DNA of 64,000 nt from the NCBI GenBank assembly GCA_964532155.1, contig CAZHGN010000003.1, positions 1-64,000 of the forward strand, given 5' to 3'. Of this stretch, positions 1-8,489 are shown piece after piece. Each line of letters begins with the position of its first letter. Position 1 is the first letter of the stretch. Source of the stretch: HGM11416 sp964532155 (GTDB lineage Bacteria; Bacillota; Clostridia; Christensenellales; Borkfalkiaceae). The translations under genes were made by a program, and so were the position numbers. The notes beneath the pieces are model-generated. The model saw only the letters and a program-made list of their open reading frames with translations, had not been told where the DNA came from and made no database searches.

Positions 1-11
1 TGTAAGTAGTT

Positions 12-59
12 AGCCTTGTAGGAGTATTATTTGGTACTTTTACAGGGCTTTTTTCTTTT
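12..59 (+). terminator. Intrinsic terminator of an upstream gene outside the window
   Basis: Bases 12-20 and 41-49 form a 9-bp stem with one G-U pair around a 20-base loop, followed by a T-rich run (49-59). This fits rho-independent termination on the + strand of a gene that ends before the window. Confidence 0.65.
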
Positions 60-92
60 AAGAGATAACACTACGGAACGAAAGCCTCATTA

Positions 93-185
93 ACGAAACG
101 AAAGGTGGTACTGCAGGACGAAAGGGTATCTACGAAACGAAAGGTGGTACTGCAGGACGAAAGGTGGGTACTGCAGGACGAAAGG
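93..185 (+). repeat. Short irregular tandem repeats (GGTACTGCAGGACGAAAGG core, three copies)
   Basis: The 19-base core GGTACTGCAGGACGAAAGG occurs exactly at 107-125, 146-164 and 167-185. The first two copies lie inside a longer unit that begins ACGAAACGAAAGGTGG (from 93 and 132). The spacing is 39 then 21 bases, so this is not a CRISPR array. The array lies between an upstream terminator and the promoter of the next operon. Part of the core resembles the T-box antiterminator motif GGTGGTACCGCGG, but with CTGCAG in place of CCGCGG. Function unknown. Confidence 0.8.
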
Positions 186-231
186 CTTTTGATAAAAAAT
201 CGAATAGCACCGTCTTATTCTTGCGAACCAC

Positions 232-260
232 TTGTTTTTTTCTTAAAAAAGTGCTATAAT
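232..260 (+). promoter_or_regulatory. Sigma-A-like promoter for the HTH/glycosyltransferase pair
   Basis: TTGTTT (232-237), a 17-base spacer and a perfect TATAAT (255-260). The start would fall near 267, about 30 bases before the HTH start codon at 298. Confidence 0.6.
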
Positions 261-297
261 CTTTAATAAAAGTTAATAAACTGTATTGGGGGGGAAT

Positions 298-510
298 ATG
301 AAAATAGATTATGCGGATGCAATTATAAAATTGAGAGTGAAGCTAAACTTATCTCAAACTGCGTTGGCAGAACTTTTAGGAGTTTCTTATACATCGGTAA
401 ATAGATGGGAAAATGGGAAATATACTCCTACTAAAATAGTGAAAAAGAGAATTGAAATTTTATGCGAAGAAAACAAAATCGTCTTAGAAAAATGTAAAGG
501 TGCGTTATGA
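298..510 (+). CDS. Small XRE-family helix-turn-helix regulator
   Basis: A 70-residue protein that is essentially one Cro/C1-type HTH domain. The segment LNLSQTALAELLGVSYTSVNRW carries the two helices, with the usual WENG after the recognition helix. I chose the ATG at 298 over an in-frame TTG at 286 because the G-rich Shine-Dalgarno run lies directly before it and would be inside the longer form. The stop overlaps the next start (ATGA), so the two genes are translationally coupled. It probably binds DNA and may control its own short operon; the target is unknown. The base composition is more AT-rich than in most of the window, which would fit recent acquisition. Confidence 0.8.
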   Translation: MKIDYADAIIKLRVKLNLSQTALAELLGVSYTSVNRWENGKYTPTKIVKKRIEILCEENKIVLEKCKGAL

Positions 511-1679
511 AAAAGAAAAGAATTGTCGTTCAGTTTATTGAAGCCGGACAAGGACATATGGTCACTGCCGAAGCAATAGCCGAATGTTTAGAGAATAGAT
601 ATTCTGACAAAATCGAAGTTGTCAGAGATTATGCGTTTAGAGATAGCGGTGACAAAACTTTGGAAAAATACGAGAAGTTTTCTATCAATGAAGTATATAA
701 GGCGAATAGGAATAAATTGCACTTTTTAATTCAATATGCGGCTATGAAAGTTTTTGGTGAAATGTCATCACTAAAATTTGTATATTCCACAGTTTTCAAA
801 AAGGTTAGGAACAAACTTATTAAAAGAATGCAATCATACGATGCGGATATGATAGTATCTACGTATTTTATGACCTATCACACGGGGGTTGTTGCTAAGA
901 AAAAGGGGTTAATAAATGCCGAAATAGTAGCCTATGACCCGGACCACAACGTGCATGGTTGGTGGGATAGAAGGGGAGATTTGTTTATAGTTAACAACAA
1001 ATCGGCGAAAAAAGAAGCCATAGAAGTTCGCAAAATGCCAAAAGACAAGGTAGTTGATGTTAATTTTATGGCAAGACAAATTGTTTTAGACGCCAACGAG
1101 ACAAAAGATTACTATCGTAGTAAACTGGGTATTCCAAATGACAAATTAGTAGTACTTTTGGCTGACGGCGCATATGCCGCTGCAAAAATAGAAGATTACA
1201 CCGATGCACTTTTGCAATCAGACAAGCCGCTTACAATTATCCCGGTTTGTGGCAAGAATGAAAAAGTTTATCGAAAATATATAGCGCTCAAGGACAAAAC
1301 AAAACCGAATATCACGCTTATGCCGCAACCATTTTTGACCAATATCCCGGAGTATTATAAAGCCGCAGATATTTTCGTTACCAAGGGTGGTCCTAACGCG
1401 ATAACTGATTGCGTATTTATGGGAACGCCTGTTATTATAAATTTTTACTCGGGGCCTATTGAAGAAACGACGATGAAGATTATGACCGAAGAGTTTAAGT
1501 GTGGTATCAATATGAAAAATGCAAAAGATTGCATAGCAAAAATTGAAAGTTGGGTAGACGATAGGACGGAACTTGACGAACTTGCTCGCCACACATCAGT
1601 ATTAGACAAAAACAAAAACGGTGCGGAAGAAATAGCCGACATTTTGGCTCAAAGACTATTAAAAAGTGAGGGCGAATAA
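507..1679 (+). CDS. MGDG-synthase/UgtP-like glycosyltransferase (GT28 fold)
   Basis: A 390-residue GT-B glycosyltransferase of the family that includes plant MGDG synthase and Bacillus UgtP, which transfer sugars to diacylglycerol. The N-terminal region starts with the family-like AGQGHMVTAEAIAE segment, where the usual form is GxGH. The C-terminal half has FVTKGGPNAITDCVFMGTP followed by ETT, the typical nucleotide-sugar-binding loop of GT28 C-terminal domains. It overlaps the HTH gene by 4 bases. No signal peptide or membrane helix is obvious, as expected for a peripheral membrane enzyme. The acceptor could be diacylglycerol or another lipid; the sequence does not decide. The composition is AT-rich like its partner. 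Confidence 0.75.
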   Translation: MKKKRIVVQFIEAGQGHMVTAEAIAECLENRYSDKIEVVRDYAFRDSGDKTLEKYEKFSINEVYKANRNKLHFLIQYAAMKVFGEMSSLKFVYSTVFKKVRNKLIKRMQSYDADMIVSTYFMTYHTGVVAKKKGLINAEIVAYDPDHNVHGWWDRRGDLFIVNNKSAKKEAIEVRKMPKDKVVDVNFMARQIVLDANETKDYYRSKLGIPNDKLVVLLADGAYAAAKIEDYTDALLQSDKPLTIIPVCGKNEKVYRKYIALKDKTKPNITLMPQPFLTNIPEYYKAADIFVTKGGPNAITDCVFMGTPVIINFYSGPIEETTMKIMTEEFKCGINMKNAKDCIAKIESWVDDRTELDELARHTSVLDKNKNGAEEIADILAQRLLKSEGE

Positions 1680-1742
1680 GTAAAGATAAGTTTTTTAGGC
1701 TCTTTGTCAAATGTTGGGTGAAAGACAGAAAAAGTATAGTAG

Positions 1743-1777
1743 CGGTGGCAACTTTTTTGAGTTGCTGCCGTTTTTTT
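1743..1777 (+). terminator. Intrinsic terminator after the glycosyltransferase gene
   Basis: Stem 1743-1752 pairs with 1761-1770 (10 bp with two G-U pairs), loop of 8, then seven T (1771-1777). Confidence 0.8.
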
Positions 1778-1907
1778 ATGTTGAAAATTGTTGCTTTTTG
1801 TCAATTTTTTTTTGGGGGATAAGTCGTTTTCGAGGGTGCCAAGGAGGGGGGGGGGCGTAAAAAATAAGCCTCCATCTTCGAGGGAGGTGGCGAGGCGAGG
1901 GAAAAGA

Positions 1908-1935
1908 AAAGCGCACTCGCGGGCGAGTGCGCTTT
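1908..1935 (-). terminator. Terminator of the lipoprotein gene, possibly bidirectional
   Basis: A perfect 9-bp GC-rich stem (1911-1919 with 1924-1932), extended by A/T pairs on both sides. Read on the minus strand, it is followed by a T-rich stretch about 30 bases after the stop of the 2042-residue lipoprotein gene. Between this hairpin and the one at 1743-1777 I see only a 10-base G run (1846-1855) and no gene. Confidence 0.75.
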
Positions 1936-1967
1936 AATTGATTCAGTTTGACGTTCGGTCAGTTTGG

Positions 1968-4900
1968 TTAGACTTTGAAATCTGCGTTGGTGTATACGCT
2001 GCCAACAGATACATGACTACTTGCATATGGGAATGAACCACTACTAAATGTTATTTTTCCGTCAGCGACCGTAAAGGTAAATTCGCTACCTACCGTTGCT
2101 CCGGTACCAACTTGCGATATTACTTCGCAGGTAAGAATGCCTGTTGTAGAATCATAAGTACCTGTAAACGTTACATACCAACCACTATAACCGCAAACAA
2201 ATGTACCGGTGATTTCGACTCCATCATTAAATTTGACGTAGTTTGAAGCAGCCTTTTCAAACGTCAAGCCGGCGAAGATGCTCTTGCCAAGCAATTCCTT
2301 CTTGGTTGTGTCTATGCCGTAGTTGGTGGACGTTTCGCCGTCGTAGATGGTAACGATCGTGCCGTTTACAACGTAGGTCTTGGTTGTTCCGGTGATAGCG
2401 CCGTAACCGTCGAGTTCAACGGTAGCGTCGGTGGATCCTTCGGGCATAGTATAAGTGCCTTGGTAGCCGTCCTGAACGTGGGTGTAGGTACCGGCTGTAT
2501 CGAGGGTGAGGACGTACATTCTGTTTGCGTGGACAAAGGTAATCTTGGTTCCGTCGAGAACGTACGAAACGGTAGCTTCGCCGATTGTGGCTTTGCCGTA
2601 ACCGTCGAGAACGATAGAGCCTAAGCCCTTGTCCTCGGTAGCAGTGTAGGTGCCGTCCATGCCGTCGTTCAATACGAAGTCGCCGCCGACGTAACCATAA
2701 GTAACGATAGTTTCGGTTCCTTTCTTGATGGTGATAACGGTACCGGCAGTCTTAAGCGCGGAACTAATTGTCACAGATGAACCTGTTGTATCAACGACAT
2801 CGACGTTGCAATAAACTTCGGTATCGTTGATGTAAATAATCTTCGCTACGCCGTCAACGACAAACGGAATCAGTCTTGATTTGTTGCCGTTCCAAGATAC
2901 GATATTAGACGAAGTAACGGATAACGAAGTTGCATCTTTGAAATAGAAGTATGCGTCGGTGCCGAAAGAAGTTGTATTTGAGCTGTAGGTTATGACTGCT
3001 ATACCGTTTACGCTGTCGTAGTAGCTATAATATTTGCTTGTACCGTTAACCAACGTGAAGTATCCGGTTTCCGCATTATAGTCGGTAATAGTGCCGGTTT
3101 TAGCTCCGGATGTAATCTTTCCTAACGCAGTAATGGTCATAGCAGTTCTGGAACTGGCTGTATTAACTCTTTCAACCTCATATCCCTTGTAACTACCTGC
3201 CATTGCATGGGGGACAATCCACTTAGCATAGTAGGTGGTGTTGACGTCGGTGAGCTTAGTGGAAGAAGTAACTTCGGTGCCCCAATCGTCGTCGGTGCCG
3301 TTTGCGGTGAACCAACCGACGAAGACTTTCTCGCCGTACTTAACGTCATTCAAAACCGTGGGGAGCGTTCCGACAGTGTCGTTGACGTACTTGATGTCGG
3401 TGGGTACGGAAGAACCTTTTCCTTCCGCATCGGTATAACCGTTATAATCGTAGGTGATCGTTACGGCGGCATCGTACTTAGCGTAGTAAGTTACGTTTTC
3501 GGTGGGTTTAATCCTGCTGGCGTTCGTGCCCCAATCGCCATCGGTGCCGTCTTTCGTGTACCAACCGCGGAATATGAAACCGTTTACGTTGTTGGGCTCT
3601 GCAAGGTCGTGCCAAATGCCTGTGTAAACATTTTCGTTTTCGACTGTAACCTTATCGTTGACGTAGGTGATCGTTACCGTGTTGTCTGCCTTGGTGAAGG
3701 TGTTATTGGTCTTGTCAAGGGTAATTACGTAGTTTGCGTCAGAAGTCAATGCGGCGATCGTTCCGTCGGTGCCTACGGTGTAGGTGCCCTTTGCGTCGTT
3801 AATGTAGATTACGTCTGCGCCGTTAATGACTATATAGTCGTCGCCGTCGGTATATTTACCTTGAATATCGGTATTAGTTGCCGTAACGAAGGAGCCGCTT
3901 GAATTCTTAGCGTAATAGTAGGTTGTTGAGCCTGCGGTTACGCTGAGCATTATTGCGTCAGTCTTAACGTTCTTAAGGCTCTCTACGTTGGTGTAGTCCG
4001 CCTTCTTAGCATTCCAGTCTGCGCCGAATACGACGTTGGTTGCGCTTTCGATGAATATCGTGCGGGTAGTGCTTTCTTCGGTGTTTTTATCTGCAAAGGA
4101 GATAAACTTGCGGTATACGCTACCTTCTTTCCAAGTGAACGCTTCGAAATCGTCTTTATTGTACGCGGCGCTATAGGGTACCATCATATAGACGGTGGCG
4201 TCAAAACCTGTTGCACCGCTTGCTCTTACGATAACGCCGGAAGCTGCATCGTACACACCGTAATACGTACTTGTGTTGGCTTTGATTACGACAACGGAAG
4301 TACTACCTTCGGCAAATTCGATGGAAACCGTATAACCATTAGTAAATCCGTTATAAGCGGTTACGGTGCCTTTGCCGAATGCGTCGATGACGAGCTTTTC
4401 TGTGTCTTTGTTATAAAAGCTGCCTGCGCCATTTGCATCATTATAGAATATCAACATTGTGTAGGTTCCCATAAACGGACTGGGAACAACCCATTTAGCA
4501 TACAGTGTGATATCGTCCGTGATGACGGTATCAAGCGCATAAGCATCGCCCCAATCGTCATCGGTGCCGTTTTTGGTGAACCAACCGACGAACACTTTAT
4601 CGCCGTAGGTGAAGTCTACCGTTTGAAGTGACGTTACCTCGTCGTTTGCATAATAGGTAGTATCGGTTGCGTCGGCATGGGCATCGCCATCGTTATAATT
4701 ATAGGTGATCGTTACGGCTTTGTCCCATTTTGCATAGAAGGTTACGTCGTTAGCGGCGACAAACGTAGCGGCAGCTTCGGTCGTAAACTCGGCATCGGTG
4801 TACCAACCACGGAACTTAAATCCGCTTGCCGTGGGGTTCTCGGCGAGAGTTTGAGTCGTCATCTTGTCGACGGACGTCATGCTATTATCGCCGTGACCAC

Positions 4901-7900
4901 CGTAGTTATAGGATACTGTAACTTGCGGAACGCCGATCGTGCAGGTGCCGTTTGCTTTATTAAGAGTGATTTCTTTGTATACGCCGGCAAGTGTAAAGCC
5001 GATTACGTTGTCAGAAATGGTTGTATAGGCTGTTGAATCTTCGCCGATAGTTACAAGTCCGCCGGCTCCGACCACAACGGTCGTATCGCCGCTCGTATAA
5101 GTTCCGGCGATATCCCTGTTAAGGGATTGTTGCGCCACAACGGGAATGCCGTTAACGGTGAGGTTGCGGATGTATGCGGTATCGGAACCACCGAAGCCGC
5201 TAGTGTCTTTTTGATAAGTAATACGTACGCGTTGATTAGTATTGTCAATCGAAGAATCGAGCGTGGTAGTTATTGTTTTCCAATTCCAGTCACAAGCTTT
5301 GCCACCTGCGGTAACACTCTTCCAATCGGGTCCATAGTATATTGTCATATAGTCGTATGAGGATTGGGATTCCGATTCGCAGTAATAGTCGAAGGAAACG
5401 ACGGCTATGCCGGATGTGACCGTAAATTCCATTGTTGCTGTCGTGCTGTTTTTACCTTGGTTATTGCTCTTCCAGTAGCCGTTGGCGGAATCGTATACGA
5501 AGGTATAACTTGATTGCTCTTCAAAAGTTATGTTGCCTGCCCATTCCCAATCTGCGATGACGGTAACGTCGTCAGTAGCAGTGGTGAAGTTGTCGACCAT
5601 ATCTTCTTCTTCGTCGGCGATGCCGTTGTCGTTCGCATCGATATACCAACCGGTGAAGCGGTAGCCGTTTTTAACGGTGTCGGCTGTGTAGGAGGGCATT
5701 TTGTCGTTAAGAATAAGCGAGCCTGCACCGATCACAAAACTCTTGTCGGTGCCTTGTGCGTCGATAACGGTAATGGTAACGGGGTCTTCAACCCAATCTG
5801 CCACAAAGGTTATTTCGGTCGTAGTGGGTGTGTACTTGGCGACGTAATCGTCGGAAGAGGAACCTTCCAATTTCCAACCCATAAACACGTACTCCTTGCC
5901 ATTTTCTCCGGTTATGATGTCGGTGAAGGTGGGGAGAGTAAACTCGATATTAGTGTTTACCGATTTATAGCTGTCCGCAACAGTGCTGTGCGCCGTTTCG
6001 TAATGAACGGTAGTCATCGGCTTTACTGCCGTCATGCTGCCATCGGCAATGGTGATTTGGTAGTAAGCANNNNNNNNNNNNNNNNNNNNNNNNNNNNNNN
6101 NNNNNNNNNNNNNNNNNNNNNNNNNNNNNNNNNNNNNNNNNNNNNNNNNNNNNNNNNNNNNNNNNNNNNCATCGGCTTTACTGCCGTCATGCTGCCATCG
6201 GCAATGGTGATTTGGTAGTAAGCATCGTTAGCGTCATCTACAACTACGTACATATCTGCAGTGTATGATTTATCGCTTACGAGGGTGTACGTACCGGACT
6301 TAGCGCTTGTGGTAAATGCGCCGATACCGTTGAGAATAACGGTTTCATTGCCGTTGCCAAGGTCTACGGTGTAAGAGCCTTCGTGGCCGTCGGTCGCGAT
6401 AAGGTCGCCGGCGCTGTCTTTTGCAAATGCGCCGAGTTTTACGCCGTCTTTCAGCACTTTAACGTAGTTCGCTTGATGAACGTCGCCTGCGCCGATTGCC
6501 GTACCGTTTACATCGACAAAATCCACGTCGAAGGTTACTTTGCCGTCTTCGTCAACGTAGATATTGAACTCGTGCTCGCCGATTGCGCAATTGTACGTAT
6601 AAGAAATGGCCATGTTCGAGCTCCAAAAAGAGCCGGCAAACGCATTAGTTTTAAGCTCGCCGTCTTCGAACCAAGAAGCAACGAAAACTTTTTTTGCGAA
6701 GGGGTTTTCATTGCTGAATACAACGATGCCGTTCGTCATATCAACGTAACCGTTGTAAGTGGTCTCTGCTATTTTCCAAGTGATTTTGCCGGTGCTCGGG
6801 TCGACCATAGTCACGGTATTTTCACCTCTTAAGGGGAAAGCGTTGCCCGTGCCCTTGCCGTTTCCGTCGAGGGTAACGGATGCCACCGACCGAGAATATA
6901 CGCTTGCGGCGCCGATAGTATTATCGTCTTTCGAATTAATTTCAACGAGGCGATAGGTCTTTCCGTCGTAGGGGGCAACGAGTTTGGGGATAACGAGGGT
7001 ATATTCGTAATCTCCGTGTGTTCCCTTTTTGTAGCCCGCTTCGTTATACGTAGCTTCTTTGCTGTCTATAACCGTCCAATATTCGAAGTAACCGAGGTTA
7101 TCGGCTACGTCTTCGGTATAACCGCAAACGCAAGCGTGTTCGGCTGCCATTTGCGTACCGAGGTGTTCCTTGGTTGCGGTAACGTAAGTATCGCCGTAAG
7201 AGTGTCCTACTTTATTCGCTTCGTCAAAGGCTCCGCAGGCGGTACAAGCGTGGGCGTGGTAAGAAGACTCCGCGTCTTCTTCGGTTATAACTTCGCCGGT
7301 ATCGGCGTCCCAATATTGGTTGTTACCGAAGTAAGGATGCCATTCTTCGTCCCAAGTGTGGCCGAGTGCCGCAATAACGCTGTTATCGTTTTCGTAATCG
7401 CATTTTTCGCATTTTACGCTTGCCGTGCCCGTTTCTGTGCAGGTGGGGTTTTTGGTGAGCGTGAATTCGCTAAATTCGTGACCGGTACCTTCGCCTACGT
7501 AGAAAACGTCGCTATCGCTTACCGCGCCGCAAACGCACGAAGAATAATACTGTGCGCCGGTAGTGCAGGTTGCATCGGACTTTTTGGTCGTGGAATTAGC
7601 AACGTGTTGATTGTAAGCGTGCTCAAGAGTTTCTGTCTCGCCGCATTCGCAAGAATGGCTGTGCGTGCCGTCTTCGTTGGCGGTCCACTTGCCGAAAGAG
7701 TGCGTGCCCGCGGGTACGTCGATCGTAACGGTGCCGTAGTCGGAAGTATAAATAACACTGCCTGCCACGTCGTGAGAAGGCTTGTTAGTATCGTCCTTCG
7801 TCCAGATATTGTTGGTTAGCGCGGGGACTTCTTCCGTAACGGAGTGTCCGCAATCGCAAACTTTAATTGCAGAACCTACGGCGTCCATCGTGGGGGCTGT

Positions 7901-8251
7901 GGTAATGCGCCAATCGCCGTAAACGTGCTGACCTTTGTCGGACGTCGTGGTGACCGTGCCGTACGTGGATTTGTAAACCGCGTAACCGTTGGTTGCGTGC
8001 GTTGCTTCTTGGCTTATCTCTATGCTCCATACGGATGCGTCGGAAAGGTTAGCAACGGTTACGGATTGTTCGTCGCCACATTCGCAAGAACGCGTTGCGC
8101 TGCCGTCTGTATCCATAGTCGGTGTCGTTGTGAATGCCCACGCGCCATACCTGTGCGTATGATAATCCGTGAGGCTTTCATCACAAGCGACTAACAACAA
8201 AGACGACATAACCAGCATGGCGATTACAAACCAAAACTTGTTTCGTTTCAT
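1968..8251 (-). CDS. Giant InlB-repeat surface lipoprotein (about 2042 residues), split by a scaffold gap
   Basis: Two open frames (8251 to the gap, and 6035 to 1968) are one gene. A 55-base sequence is repeated on each side of the 100 N. Collapsing it and removing the N leaves 6129 bases, exactly 2043 codons in frame. The N-terminus is a lipoprotein signal (LVAC, Cys23). Next come about seven short modules with C-x-C-G or C-x-x-C pairs. Then follow beta-rich GxYT modules, two InlB-type repeats (GWKLEG, GWYIDAN), a jelly-roll-like segment near FDYYCESES, and four more InlB-type repeats ending in YAKW or similar. More GTYT/LDGYG units close the protein. Secreted and lipid-anchored by prediction. 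InlB-type repeats are common in surface adhesins; the ligand is unknown. The Shine-Dalgarno AAGGAG precedes the ATG at 8251, and a consensus promoter lies at 8455-8483. Confidence 0.8.
6070..6169. other. Scaffold gap (100 N), probably no missing sequence
   Basis: Exactly 100 N. Bases 6015-6069 and 6170-6224 are identical over all 55 positions, the pattern left when a scaffolder joins two contigs sharing a k-mer end of 55. The reading frame is restored when the copies are merged. Confidence 0.9.
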
Positions 8252-8448
8252 TGTATTTATCTCCTTAAAAGAATTGCAAATTGTTAGGTAAACCGCAGTT
8301 TCGCCCCCAAGCCGTAAGCCTTAAGCCGCTTTTTTTGCGACAGCCGCAACCTTTTATTGCGACAGCCGCAAGCCGCTTGCAAGGGCGTATGGGCTTTTTT
8401 GCCATACGGTCGCGGCGTGGGGCGAATAATTATGCAGTTATTATGAAT
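8252..8448 (-). promoter_or_regulatory. Long structured leader with tandem hairpins before the InlB lipoprotein gene
   Basis: About 195 bases lie between the predicted start of transcription (near 8448) and the start codon at 8251. On the minus strand the leader first forms a hairpin from 8386-8392 and 8402-8408. It then has two copies, 22 bases apart, of the 15-base hairpin TTGCGGCTGTCGCAA (8357-8371 and 8335-8349), the second followed by an A run. A regulatory or RNA-stabilising role is possible. I recognise no known riboswitch. Confidence 0.5.
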
Positions 8449-8454
8449 GAAATA

Positions 8455-8483
8455 ATTATAGGACCATTTTTTTTATTTGTCAA
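8455..8483 (-). promoter_or_regulatory. Consensus sigma-A promoter for the InlB lipoprotein gene
   Basis: On the minus strand: perfect TTGACA (8478-8483), a 17-base spacer and perfect TATAAT (8455-8460). It begins just after the stop of the upstream gene (8490), so the last gene of the cluster has its own strong promoter. Confidence 0.8.
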
Positions 8484-8489
8484 TTTTTC

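Noticed and set aside
93..185. CRISPR array
   Set aside because: Units recur at 39 and 21 bases with no spacers of regular length and no cas genes in view.
1846..1855. Ten-base G run as a phase-variation switch
   Set aside because: It lies between two terminators and not in a promoter or reading frame.
5514..6218. Open frame on the + strand running through the N block
   Set aside because: It exists only by reading N as codons and is antisense to the giant lipoprotein.
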